Made by a program: the position numbers and the translations under genes. A DNA stretch of 64,000 nt, taken from NCBI GenBank assembly GCA_022494885.1, contig JAGVSM010004954.1, forward strand, positions 42,413 to 106,412, given 5' to 3'. The notes beneath the pieces were generated by a model that did not search any database, was not told the origin of the DNA, and saw nothing but the letters and a program-made list of their open reading frames with translations. This stretch comes from Micrasema longulum. Taxonomy: Eukaryota > Arthropoda > Insecta > Trichoptera > Brachycentridae. Below are positions 53,560 to 63,440 of this stretch, in pieces. Numbering within the stretch: the stretch's first letter is position 1; every line of letters starts with the position of its first letter.

Positions 53560-54385
53560 CGGGGTGGCCGGAGAGGTCACGTTCAAAAGTAAAATGTAAA
53601 AAAAAAATTGGAAGGTTTTTTCGGATTTTTTTTGCAACTCTTTGTTTTTTTCAATAAATTGTTCTTTCACACATAAGTAATAAGCTTTGTAACATTGTTG
53701 AAAGCTAAGTTTTTTTTACCTAATATGGAAAATTTAAGTTCGAGTTAGACTCAAACTTTCAATTTAAAATTAAGAATCTAAAATGGCAATTCCTTAGTTT
53801 ATGAGAAAGTTTAAAAACAATAAAAAAAAGTACATGGTAGGCTATTATTTGCTGAAATCAGCCTTCAAAGACACTGAGGCAAAAAACTCCTCACTCGTTG
53901 TCACCTTGTGTTTACTGCTACCCGTGTCACTATTTTATCTCTAACATTTACTTTTTGTTAGTCAACACACTTTTTATCATAATTATCCTTAAGAATTTTC
54001 CACCTCAGTATTTTTGAAGAGTGATTTCAGCAAATAATAGCGAATTAAGTAGTATTTTTTTTGTATTATAATATAATTTTAGAGTTCAGCGCAGTTTTAA
54101 ATGTTATTCAGAAACTATGAAATTGTCTATTTAAATTTTATGTTGAATGTTCAAGTCTGACTTGCTCTAACTTAAGTTCTGCATTTTAAGTAAAAAAATA
54201 TAGCTTCCATTAATGTCACAAAACTGATTGTTTTATGAGTAAAATAATAATTTATAAAATATGAGCCACAAAAAAAACCCAAAGAAGCCTTCCATAATTT
54301 TTTTATAGTAAAAACCGATCCGGTCGAAAATTTTCAAAAAAAAAATAAACTCGAAAATTACGCAGAACATACATGGGGTTGATTC
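53560..54385. mobile_element. Long inverted-repeat (foldback) element, about 0.8 kb
   Basis: Left and right halves are inverted relatives over about 350 bp each: TTGGAAGGTTTTTTCGGATT against ATGGAAGGCTTCTTTGGGTT, AAGTTCGAGTTAGACTCAAA against AAGTTAGAGCAAGTCAGACT, and CTATTATTTGCTGAAATCA in both near the centre (53841, 54047). The loop is about 100 bp near 53890-53990. The outer ends, ACGGGGTGGCCGGAG and CGACCGGATCGG, are less alike. No coding sequence. It lies directly next to a mariner relic, but its ends do not show mariner features. Confidence 0.6.
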
Positions 54386-54552
54386 AAATACCCCTTAATA
54401 TGAGGCAACAACATTTTACCTTTAGGCGTCACTTCACCGTTCATCTTGCATAAAACACACTTGGTTTTTAATAAAAGTATATATAGATGAAAACTTTGTT
54501 TGTTCATTTATTTGAAATCGATACCAACCCTAAATAAATTATTCAACTGCCT

Positions 54553-55205
54553 ATATGCCGCGTTTGCTCAGTGTTGAACAAAAACGAGTTCGAGAGACCA
54601 CTTCACAGCAGTGTTAAGACATGGTAAAGCGTAGTCCTGTTGATTTTTGGCGTCGATTAATAACTGTTGATGAAACGTGGGTGCACCACTATACATCTGA
54701 AACTCAATCGAAACAATGGGTGGAAGCTGGTGGAAGTGCTCCGAAGAAGGCAAAGGCAGTGATATCGGCTGGCAGGGTTATGGCCACTGTTTTTTGGGAT
54801 GCACTCGGAATCTTAAAAAAGAATTCACAATCACAGGAAAGTATTATCGTGCATTATTGGATCAATTGAATGATGCAATCAAGGAAAAACGACCACATTT
54901 AAATAAGAAAAAAGTGCCCTTTCTTTAAGACAACGCACCGGTTCACACAGCATTAGATACGATGCTAAAATTACGTGAAATACACTTCGAATTGGTTGAT
55001 AATCCACCTAATATTTCAGATTTAGCTCCTAGTGACTTTTTTCTGTTTCCAAACTTGAAAAATGGCTCCCAGGAAAAAGATTCAGCTCAAACAAAGAAGT
55101 GATTATCGAAACTAACGCGTGTTTTGAGAGGTTCCCAAAATTGTATTATTTAGATGGTATAAAAAAGTTGGAATATCGTCTTACTAAGCGTTTCGAAGTA
55201 AAATG
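54553..55205 (+). pseudogene. mariner transposase, catalytic half, decayed
   Basis: The plus strand reads 'MPRLLSVEQKRVRETTSQQC', a stop, 'MVKRSPVDFWRRLITVDETW' (first Asp), 'VHHYTSETQSKQWVEAGGSA', 'PKKAKAVISAGRVMATVFWD', a shift, 'LLDQLNDAIKEKRPHLNKKK', a stop where Gln or His is usual, then 'DNAPVHTALD' (second Asp) and 'SDLAPSDFFLFPNLK' (third Asp). The spacing from DNAP to APSD is 34 residues, the mariner DD34D spacing. The N-terminal DNA-binding half is absent and I could not find terminal repeats. Normally this enzyme cuts and pastes at TA sites. Stops and shifts show it is dead. Confidence 0.9.
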
Positions 55206-55606
55206 AGACTATGTTAAGAAATAAATGGTTTTTGAAAAAAAAAGTTTTTTTCCTACTTAGGTAGCTTCATTTTCAATCCGCCTTCGTACATGTTGAGTAG
55301 ACATTATTCGTTATTATAAAACGTTCATTAGTGCGATTTTGTATCATCCTTTGCAAATTTTAGGAATTCATCGGAACGTAGTATTTTAATTGCATTTCTT
55401 TACTGACTAAATATATAATTATGTCTTGTGGCAGAAGGCGTGAAAAATAATTGAAAAGTAAAATGCTCTATTTGGCGCCGTGTATGTCTGAGTGGATTTT
55501 CAGTTATAAACATTACCACATTTGTTAAATTAAGATGAATTTACAATATCAATAGCGACTGGTAAAATAATTTTTAATCTTAATTATATGAAAAATAATA
55601 ATAAAG
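55206..55606. other. No gene recognised
   Basis: Sequence past the mariner relic. CCTACTTAGGTAGCTTC (55252-55268) may be the remains of the mariner 3' end. Nothing else is supported. Confidence 0.3.
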
Positions 55607-56325
55607 CAGTGGCGAATGGTGATTTTATTTACAGGTAAGCTGTAAAAAAATCATATATTTGTACCTACATAGGAGGTAGATAATATAATGTAAGTAATAT
55701 ATACTATAAATTGATATATATCTATGGTTCTGTGTGATACAACAACTCTTATCCATGAAATCAACATAAACTATGTAACTTCGTGATATATTATCCATTA
55801 CTTTAATATATAATTTATTAAAATATAAATAAAAAATACCACTATGAATTCAGTCAATATTAAGTATTCAATTTAAATGTCAACTGGGCGAGTTGTTCTA
55901 GTAATTAATAGTGCTAAAAACGGCCGCGTGGAGCGTTTTATGTCCTGCAATATGACGCATCTAAGTAATAATGTCAAAAGTACCATCTCAAAGAAAAATA
56001 ATCCTTAAGAAACAATGTTTGAAATACTGTTTTTCAAAATCAAGAATCTTCAAATAATTTGTGTAATCTGCAAGATTAATCTAGGAGAAAAAACCCGCAC
56101 TAGGGTTAATACATTCAAAATATAGTATACTTATTTGTATGATAAAATAAGCTGGAATAATCGGCTAGTTTCTTGGCTCACCTGGGCGCGCTTTATTAAA
56201 ATTTATATATTTATTAGGATAAAAATACAAACAGTGGAAATGATTTAAAATAGATATTAATTATTTATTTGTTTTTATGTAAATAAAGTTACAATAAAAC
56301 ATCATTACGGTTAGTCAAACATACT
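55607..56325. mobile_element. hAT-type MITE, same family as 30042
   Basis: The left end CAGTGGCGAATGGTGATTTT and an interior collinear with 30042-30760: TATGAATTCAGTC(A/G), AAACGGCCGCGTGGAGCG, AAACAATGTTTGAAATACTG, ATAATCGGCTAGTTTCTTGG. The right end is replaced by a SINE at 56330, so no target duplication can be read. Confidence 0.7.
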
Positions 56326-56329
56326 CTGG

Positions 56330-56485
56330 CGGCCTCCGTGGTGTAGTGGTCAAGACGCTTGACTCACAGACGGAAGGTTCCGGGTTCGATTCCCGGTGAT
56401 TCCCTGGGTGTTCTGTGATGTAATTCACTGCTGTAATGGGCCTCTTGGCCTGTTGTAGTGCAAAAAAATAATAAAATAATAATAA
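56330..56485 (+). mobile_element. tRNA-derived SINE, family 2
   Basis: CGGCCTCCGTGGTGTAGTGG, AAGACGCTTGACTCACAGAC and GGGTTCGATTCCCGGTG form the head. The body is shortened (GGGTGTTCTGTGATGTAATT, GGGCCTCTTGGCCTGTTGTA) and ends in AAAAAAATAATAAAATAATA. Confidence 0.8.
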
Positions 56486-56984
56486 TTAATGATATTCAAG
56501 GGGATGTGGACGCCTCGATGGCCCGTCTCTTATGTCAGCATTACTCTTTTATGTGCCAGCTACTCGTACAAACCTTGCCCAAAACTCTCCACTTACACAT
56601 TAAACTACATAAAAAAACTTTATATTTACTGCGTTATTTTATTTTTTATTTATAATGTTTTTTTAGTAAATTTCAAATTTCAAAGGATGCGCCGTATTTA
56701 TTTATTTATACTTTTACATTGTTTTTTTTTTTTTTATACAGAATAATGTTCCCTCACTGGGGTGTCCCGTGCCGAGGGAAACATTTTGCAAAATGTGAAA
56801 CATGCCTTAAATTAGCTATTTAACAAAGTTAACATAATAATAACAATAAAAAGAAGGAATTAATCCAATCAACCCAATTATCATTAACATAATAAACAAT
56901 ATAAACTAAAATAATCATTAAAACAAAACCAATCTATATAGACCAATAGAACAATCCACATTATCTATGGACGGAACTCGCCTG
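56486..56984. repeat. Spacer with shared motif CCTCACTGGGG...CCGTGCCGAGG
   Basis: The motif at 56752-56777 matches the minus strand at 38761-38788. Following it, A+T-rich DNA to 56960 looks like a retroelement tail. Frames at 56458 and 56489 are not genes. Confidence 0.4.
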
Positions 56985-57810
56985 GTATGTAGTCAACTCG
57001 AATTCGCTTCATTAGTATGGTCCCCTCAGTATAATGTGTATACAAGTATTAATCAAATCTAGAACATTCAAAAGAAATTAATAAGAAGCCAAGAATATCG
57101 TTTTGGTAACATTGAAAATGATTATGGTGCATCTTTGAGTAATTTTGGTATAGAATCACTACAAAAAAGGCGTCTTCCATGTGATTCATTTTTTCTTTAA
57201 AAAAAATTCAATAGTATGGTTGATTCGCCGTACCTTTTACAAAATATTGGTTTCCGTTGTCCTCTTCGCTATATCAGCTTAAATTCCCTTTTTTATATAC
57301 CAACTTGTAAAAACAATTGTACCTCAAATTAGTTTATTAGACGTACCTGTAAAAATAAAAATGGACTCAGTATTAATGTAAACATTTTTAACTGCACGTT
57401 GCATTTATACAGAAAATTTCTTCATGGAGTTGTTTATTTGGGATAGTTGCTGAATGTGCAACTGGACATCTTGAGTGGTTTAGAATATCTATATGTACCG
57501 CATGTAATGTATGTTTTATATATGCATGTAGATGTGCTTATGTATGTGTGTATATGTATACGTTCATAAATGTGTGCATTGATGGCTCGGAGTGTGCATT
57601 CGGTATTTTTATTTATTACCAATAATAACCTCCATGGAAAACGCAAATGTTAGTGATTATTCTTTTCTGTTTTTTTGTCACATTTAATGTTTAAATCTTT
57701 TACATAATTTATAAAAACTTAATTAGTCTTTTTATGTAAGAAACTGTATGTTTTTACTACTTATTATGTATGACTGTATGTTTTCTGAATAAAATAAAAT
57801 AAACGATCCC
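56985..57810 (+). pseudogene. LINE-m C-terminus and 3' UTR, decayed
   Basis: The plus strand reads 'SQLEFASLVWSPQYNVYTSI', a stop, 'NIQKKLIRSQEYRF', 'YGASLSNFGIESLQKRRLPC', then 'LLQNIGFRCPLR' with stops in between. S-x-LEFASLVWSPxYxVY followed by IQKKLIR is the classic post-RT region of Jockey/CR1-like LINEs. The 3' UTR has ATGTGTGTATATG repeats near 57541 and ends in AATAAAATAAAATAAACG at 57788-57806. Confidence 0.75.
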
Positions 57811-58004
57811 TTTTACCGTAACACCCAATCTTTTACACATATTTACACATTGGAAGTAACATCATAAATGATTTATATTATTTCATGTATTTCTGTGAAT
57901 ATCTGTATTTGGTTTTATTTCCTGTATGTTTTGTTGACCATATTTTCAATTTGCGTTACTGTTGATATCCGCCACAAATAAAATAATAGTATAAACAGTC
58001 AATG

Positions 58005-58330
58005 TTTTGAGTAAGTCCAAATGTTTGCCGAGCTGGATTTACTCCCTAAAGAGTTATTTAGATCTATTTTTTTTGAAATAGAAAGAAAAAAAAAAAAAGG
58101 GAATATAGAAGTCTAGGCATTTACAGAGCTAATGACCTGTCTTTTACAAAATTCAACAGTTGAAAGAGTTAAGGAAATGTAGATGTTAAAGCATGGGAAT
58201 AATGTTTCACAGTGCGTAAAATAGCCACTTAACCAGCCAACGACATGTGATAAACCCTGTAAATGCCTAGCATGTTTCCTTCTCAAAACTGTTTTCTCTC
58301 TCTGCTGTAACAAATTTAGGCATAAAATCG
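58005..58330. mobile_element. FB repeat (A-type), compact
   Basis: Left end GTCAATGTTTTGAGTAAGTC, then GTCTAGGCATTTACAGAGC. The arm jumps at TGACCTGTC to TTTTACAAAATTCAACAG, so much of the core is deleted on one side. The right arm has AACCAGCCAACGACATG and ends in TTCAAAATATTTTCAAG. It is more diverged than the other A-type copies. Confidence 0.65.
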
Positions 58331-58857
58331 TTTTCAAAATATTTTCAAGCCTTATAGAAGGAGAAATTTATGTATTGAAAAAAATCACTGATTAATTTTT
58401 AAGGTTAAAAAGGGATTGCTTTAGAAAAAATCACAAAGAAAAAAAATAGATAATGTCACCTCAAAATATTTCAGATATTGCAGGTCAAGGGAGAGATTTC
58501 ATAAAAGCAATTTACCGAACACGAGTAGTTATGTAAATATTGATAATCACTTTATGATGATAATTAGAGAAGCGTATTCAGGATGGCTATAGCAACACCG
58601 AGACCCAGTTTTAATGTGTGATTAGAATTTGGTTTGGCGGTGTCCCCTGACGTAGATAAGGGTAAATTGGGTTTTTCTTAATTATTTAATGGCATTTACC
58701 TGTTTTGCTTGCAAGAACGTGTTCTTGTTTAATTGAAAAAATAAATAACCTCTCCTGGGTTCAGAATCACATTTATAAGAACCGTGAATACAATACCAAT
58801 CTTTATAATTATAAAGGTATTCTATTAGCTTTATTAATAAAGAAAACATTTTTTAAA
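58331..58857. other. No gene recognised
   Basis: 58560-58660 (GGTGTCCCCTGACGTAGATA) is relatively complex and unassigned. The plus frame 58705-58899 runs into the FB copy and is not a gene. Confidence 0.3.
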
Positions 58858-59245
58858 AACATATTACAACAGAGACGAAGAACATTTAAGAGAAGGTAAT
58901 ATAGAAGTCTAGGCATCTACAGGGCTTATGACCTGCCAATGGCTGGTTTAAGTGGCCACTTTACACACTGTGTAACATTCACCATTCTGCCTATATTTGA
59001 ACATCTATATTCCTTCAATTCTTTCATATGTTGATGTTTGTGAAATTAAAGAGCTGAAACCTTTATTTATTTTGTTTTTTTTTTTAATTGGTCATAAGCC
59101 CTGTAGATGCCTAGACTTCTATATTACCTTCTCTTAAATGTTCTTCGTCTCTGTTTTAATATGTTATTATAAACAGCTTCCCAGGGAGTTGAATCCAGTC
59201 CTTGTCTACAAAAATTTGGACAAACTCAAAATATTGTTGCATTTT
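58858..59245. mobile_element. FB repeat (B-type), nearly complete
   Basis: Left arm CATATTACAACAGAGACGAAG, GTCTAGGCATCTACAGGGC, AAGTGGCCACTTTACACAC and CTGTGTAACATTCACCATT, then the core to GCTGAAACCTTTATTTATT, then a T-rich junction and the right arm: GTCATAAGCCCTGTAGATGC, TGTTCTTCGTCTCTGTTTTA, ATTTGGACAAACTCAAAATA, TTGTTGC. The best reference for B-type ends. Confidence 0.8.
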
Positions 59246-59699
59246 TTTATCTTTACATTTGCTGTTTTTGCACGTATTGTACGTGTATTTTAAATAGTGA
59301 AAAAACGGTTTTGTCTAAAAAAATCTAGAAAGTAGTTCTCTTAATAGAATATTTTGAAAATTCATAAAAAAAAACTTTTTTGCAAGAGGCTAAATAAATT
59401 TTTAACAATGGAGTCTTGGTGTTGACCCTTATGTTTATAAGTAAAGTTTGGAAACCTAAATAAAAGATACATAATTCTCATTTCTTTTTATATGTACATA
59501 TTAAAAAATACGAAAACGCGCTATGAAAAACCGTGAATCTATGAACCTATGAACTTATCAGATAATTCGTACCGCGCTCCATAGAAATCACTGCCGCGTT
59601 TTATGGAAACCGCGCTTTTAAAACCGTGCTTAAGTATCACAAAAAAACAGAACCTGAAATTTTTCCACTCGAGATCCTGCATACCAATTACTTTGTGCA
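59246..59699. repeat. Unassigned spacer with CCGCG-motif cluster 1 (59515-59640)
   Basis: ACGCGCTATGAAAAACCGTG, TACCGCGCTCCATAGAAATC, CTGCCGCGTTTTATGGAAAC and CGCGCTTTTAAAACCGTGC are irregular repeats of a (A)AACCGCG(T/C)TTTATAG theme. Similar clusters are at 61010-61085 and 61935-61990. Confidence 0.5.
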
Positions 59700-60080
59700 A
59701 ATGTAAAAATTTAGAGCAAGTAAATTTAAAAAAATACTTAGGTGTCATAATAGATTCTAAACTAAGCTAGAAAGATCAAATTATAGAAATATCGAAGCAA
59801 ATACGGAAATCACCATATATTTATAAAAGCTTAAGAAATATCTTGAACGCTGTGAGGATGAATATGAGAAAAATTTATTTTGTTTTTGCCAAAACAAACA
59901 GTCATATTACAATTTAGCTTGGGGAGGTTGCTCTCGTTCAATATTTGAACCAGTGAAAATAGCACAAAAATGGATCATGAAGATCATTCTTCAAAAATCC
60001 TCGAGGTATTCAACGAATTTGCTGAGTTTAAGTTGACGGATATAAGACAATTGTTTGTGAGGTGCCTACTACTTAAATAT
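59700..60080 (+). pseudogene. LINE-q RT C-terminal region, frameshifted
   Basis: The plus strand gives 'KKYLGVIIDSKLS', a stop for Trp, 'KDQIIEISKQIRKSPYIYKS' and 'LRNIL', then in another frame 'LAWGGCSRSIFEPVKIAQKW' and 'IMKIILQKSSRYSTNLL'. YLGVxxDxxLSW is the RT thumb entry; the WGGC...AQKxIMKxIL stretch matches LINE-q at 23700-23890. The element breaks off near 60080. Stops and shifts show decay. Confidence 0.75.
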
Positions 60081-60140
60081 GTAAATTTGAATTCAATTAA
60101 CATCTTTATTATTACAATTAACATCGTAAACTTGAATTTA

Positions 60141-60366
60141 ATTTATTAAAGAGTTTGTAAAGATTTTTAGGATAGGGTGATTTTTAGCAATAGAAATAAA
60201 TGAATTTTTCATTAAGATTTAATTCGTTATCAAATCAAGATGTAGTTTATAATTAAGAATAAAATGGATTATTTATAATTTATTAAAGAGTTTGTAAAGA
60301 TTTTTAGGATATGGTGATTTTTAGCAATAGAAATAAATGAATTTTTCATTAAGATTTAATTCGTAT
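60141..60366 (+). repeat. Recent 137-bp tandem duplication
   Basis: ATTTATTAAAGAGTTTGTAA starts at 60141 and again at 60278. About 90 bp after each start are identical apart from one base (AGGATAGGG against AGGATATGG). Confidence 0.9.
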
Positions 60367-60860
60367 TGGGTAAAGAACTTAACAAAATATAAACACTCGT
60401 TCAGCAACACAAATTAACTGTAACGTCCCATTTGTATGAACCGCTTTTGGAAAAAAGCAACATAATGTAATTGCGTCAAAAATATTTAATAATTAAATGC
60501 CAAATATAAAAGACTCAACAAATAAAACCAATTTTAAAATAAAAATAACTGCACATATACATAGTGTAGCGAGAGACTTTTTTGAAAAATACATGTCGAT
60601 TCATAAACGTAGTATTTTATATAATTGGTACACATATATTATTTAAATTCTTATGTATTACATTACTTTATATGTGTTTTTTATTAAATATTAAACCATT
60701 CTTAGTAGTATTCTTGGCACATATATTGATCACAACGATTATTAATTCCTTACATTTGATTAGCTAGGCATTTATAATTAAGTAGTTTTAGTTTTTTTAT
60801 TATTTTGATATTAGGTTTAGAACTACTTATACTTTAAAAGATAAAAAAATTCCATCTTAG
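60367..60860. other. No gene recognised
   Basis: A+T-rich. The 61-codon frame 60582-60767 is hydrophobic by composition only. Confidence 0.3.
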
Positions 60861-61006
60861 AGCAGGCTGAGCCATGTTAAATGGAGACTATCTTAAATAG
60901 AGAACGCTCTTATTTTCTATTCTCTAGTTATATATAGATTCCCTGTTATTAAATATGTTTACTTACATTATGCAATAAATTTATAAATAAAAAATAAAAA
61001 TCTAAT
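60861..61006 (+). repeat. Dispersed repeat with A-rich tail
   Basis: AGCAGGCTGAGCCATGTTAA at the start is shared with the complement of 661-680. A tail AAATAAAAAATAAAAATC ends at about 61002. It is probably the 3' end of an unknown retroelement. Confidence 0.45.
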
Positions 61007-61009
61007 CAG

Positions 61010-61085
61010 ATTTTTCGTATAGCGTTATACAGAAACAACTGCTGCGTTGTAACGAAACCGTACTGCGTTATACGCGAATTTTAAG
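61010..61085 (+). repeat. CCGCG/GCGTTATAC motif cluster 2
   Basis: AGCGTTATACAGAAACAACT, TGCGTTGTAACGAAACCGTA and CTGCGTTATACGCGAATT give a period of roughly 22 bases, the same theme as 59515-59640. Confidence 0.5.
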
Positions 61086-61179
61086 GCTAGACTGCGAAAC
61101 TTCAGAGGAACATTCCTCATGGTAAGCTTTTAAAAAAATCATAACTATTTTATTCCAAAAAGTCATAAAAAAATAAAAT

Positions 61180-61375
61180 ATAGTAAATCCTTAATTTCTC
61201 TGACAAGCAGTCCCTCCACAAACTCCTACCCTTCTCCTACCCAGCTGCTTCCCTTGGCCGCGTCTGGTGAGTATCGCTTCGTTGGTCAAATACGTTTTTA
61301 TCACAATTTTTTTGGTCGGGGAGGAGTAGGGGTTTGCGGAAGGGACGCTTGTCCGAGAAATTAAAGATTAACTCC
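61180..61375. mobile_element. Small palindromic MITE
   Basis: The left arm AGTAAATCCTTAATTTCTC, then GACAAGCAGTCCCTCCAC. The reverse complement of the right arm reads AGTTAATCTTTAATTTCTC, then GACAAGCGTCCCTTCCGC. Arms of about 60-70 bp surround a G+C-richer centre (CTTGGCCGCGTCTGGTGAG). I could not define a target duplication. No frame. Confidence 0.6.
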
Positions 61376-62489
61376 ATTTTGAGATCTTAAAAATAAGTAT
61401 TGATAAATGAGAAATTTTCCTGTGCATTTCAGAAATAATAAAATTGTGCATAAATAATACCGATTTCCACTACCTGCATTTATAAAAATTTCATTCTCAA
61501 AGTCTTGAAAGATACGATTAATAAATGAAATGGTATGAATACTTATTTGTAATTTTACATATAGGTATTTGAGTGTAGGTTTATTATATATGATACATAG
61601 TTTAAATTATTTGCATTTGTTAAATTGTTGCGAACCTCTGAGCTCTTAATATGCATTGCAAAAATCCTAACAAATTAATAATTTATAAATTCTGCTATTT
61701 TTAATTTACTGCGTTATCTTTATGGTTATAAACGTTTTTTGTTATTTATTATTTTTTTTAAAAAAAATCCTTAAAGACAGAATACTTAATTAAAAAAACG
61801 CGGTGCTTAATCGTTTTCCTCTATTTAGGGGAATTCCCTGAATGTAATAAATGATATTTGTACTTCCCAATCGAACAGCGTGCAGATGAACGCAATATAT
61901 ATTTTTTTCAAGTCGTTTGCGTTGTTGAAATGCTATCTTGTACGAAAAACGCGTTCTATAGAAACCGCGTTTTATAAATACCGCGTCAAAGGAGAGTTAT
62001 CTGTACAACTGTACAGTCCTCGACAGAATATCAATGATTTTTGTGAAAACAAATACCTTTCATTTTTAGAAAGCATTTATCATTATTTATTAATAATTAC
62101 AAGAACCCAGATTTATTTTAAACTTTCTTTTCCTTCATATAAAAAGCTTTTGAATTTCTTCCCCTTGCGTTTGCGTTTCAAATTTCAGCCGACGATATTT
62201 TTAAATATAATTTTTAATTTCCCTAGCTTCACAAATGAAATACATTAATAAACTATTAAGAGTCCCTTACTTCACGTATAACATATTTTCCCAGCCTTTT
62301 AAAAGCAACATAATTTCCAATTTGTCTGTCATGCTAAGGAAAATGAACATAGAACCTCCTAAAATACACATCTACTCGAAAGTACCTACTGGGTGGCGCA
62401 ATAAGTATAGCCATATGGTTTTTTTAGAGCCATTTTGTAAAATATGAAATCTATTTTTAAATTAAAAAAAAATAAATAAATAAATAAAT
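61376..62489. other. Unassigned; CCGCG-motif cluster 3 at 61935-61990
   Basis: AAACGCGTTCTATAGAAACC and GCGTTTTATAAATACCGCG continue the theme of clusters 1 and 2. The 122-codon plus frame at 61880-62248 spans this cluster and shows no domain or signal, so I do not call it a gene. The same holds for 62235-62447. Confidence 0.4.
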
Positions 62490-62635
62490 AGTATCTGAAG
62501 CGTAAGACCGATCATCTTATCTTCATTTAACAAAAATGATCAAGATACGCTGCGATTGATGCTTCAACGCAGTGTCCTATACACCATAAGGTGCGGAAAA
62601 GGAATGATGATAATAATGTGCCATAAAAATATTTT
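62490..62635 (+). repeat. SINE family 1, tail-only fragment
   Basis: TCTGAAGCGTAAGACCGATC, AAGATACGCTGCGATTGATG and GGTGCGGAAAAGGAATGATG match the family 1 body. It is preceded by an (AAAT)n tract at 62462-62490, a possible tail of another element. Confidence 0.7.
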
Positions 62636-62738
62636 TTTTTGTTTTTTTAATCGATTTTTTAAATTTATTTTTATTATTTTATTTTATAACAATAAAAATA
62701 CTTTTATTGTTTTATTCCATTTTTATTTATGATTTTTA

Positions 62739-62779
62739 CCAGTGACCGGGTTTCGTCATAATCGACATCGTCAGACTGG
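62739..62779 (-). ncRNA. Hammerhead ribozyme-like sequence, apparently intact core
   Basis: The minus strand reads CCAGT (stem I), CTGACGA (core, fits CUGANGA), T, GTC-GATTAT-GAC (stem II), GAAA (core), CCCGGTC (short stem III ending in the GUC cleavage triplet), then ACTGG closing stem I. A stem III this short is usual for PLE hammerheads, which are thought to act as dimers. The element around it has no coding sequence. The adjoining 62780-62813 is an inverted near-copy of the GACGAAACCC...CACTGG half. Confidence 0.6.
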
Positions 62780-62813
62780 ATATATGTCGGTCACGACGAA
62801 ACCCGGGCACTGG
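62780..62813 (+). repeat. Inverted half of the hammerhead-like block
   Basis: GTCGGTCACGACGAAACCC and GGGCACTGGTAAAAA on the plus strand mirror the minus-strand motif. The 5' core here is CTGGATA, so this half is not a hammerhead by itself. Together the two halves form a palindrome with CCAGTG outer arms. Confidence 0.6.
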
Positions 62814-62899
62814 TAAAAAATATAAATAAAAAAATAATAAAACTAGATACGTATTTTTACTATTATAATTAAAATACAGTTCCACCAACAAATGCCAGT

Positions 62900-63440
62900 A
62901 GAAAAACTCAATATTTTTTTTTTTGTATTTTTAACAATATACATAAGAAGTAAAACAGAGTATTAAAAAAATAGAGAACAATTACATAGCAATGAAATAC
63001 ATATTAACTGTAAAAATAGAAAACAAAAAATCCCACAAAGGCATGGCCTGTTTGTGGGTATACAAGAAATGTTTACGATTTTTTTGATCCTATAATAAAA
63101 AGACATGTATAATATTTTTGTGTAGTATCAGAAAGAGAAAAAAAAAATTCTGTAAAAGATTAGAAGGTACTTTTTATTTTATATTAATTGAAAAAGAAAT
63201 AAAAAAAACATAAAAATATTCCTTATTCTTATAGGGCAACAAAATATATCATAGAAAAAAAGAATTAATATCTTTAGTTTGAATCCAGGATAGTGCGTGT
63301 TTTTTAAAATAAGGAAAACTTTGAAAGTTTGGGATCAATGAAATATTATCATTCAAACTAGAATGAAAAATTTTTGGGTCAATAAAATATGCATATCTCT
63401 GTGATAACCTCGTTTTACTATGTGGTATTTCAAGCACACG
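62900..63440 (-). pseudogene. LINE-h C-terminal tail and 3' UTR
   Basis: A 62-codon minus frame (63249-63437) reads 'LEIPHSKTRLSQRYAYFIDP', 'KIFHSSLNDNISLIPNFQSF' and 'PYFKKHALSWIQT', in keeping with the end of a LINE ORF2 (P-x-x-x-T...F...FKKxxxxWI). The 3' UTR to about 62905 matches 52600-53060, including the complement of CAGGCCACCCCTTTGTGGG. RT motifs are absent, so the class rests on layout and the shared 3' UTR. Confidence 0.6.

Noticed and set aside
17806..56485. Functional tRNA genes
   Set aside because: The box A/B sequences sit at the heads of repeated elements with SINE bodies and A-rich tails, and the cloverleaf pairing is incomplete in family 2.
61880..62248. 122-codon plus-strand gene
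   Set aside because: It runs through the CCGCG-motif cluster, has no recognisable domain, and its hydrophobicity is explained by the A+T-rich composition.
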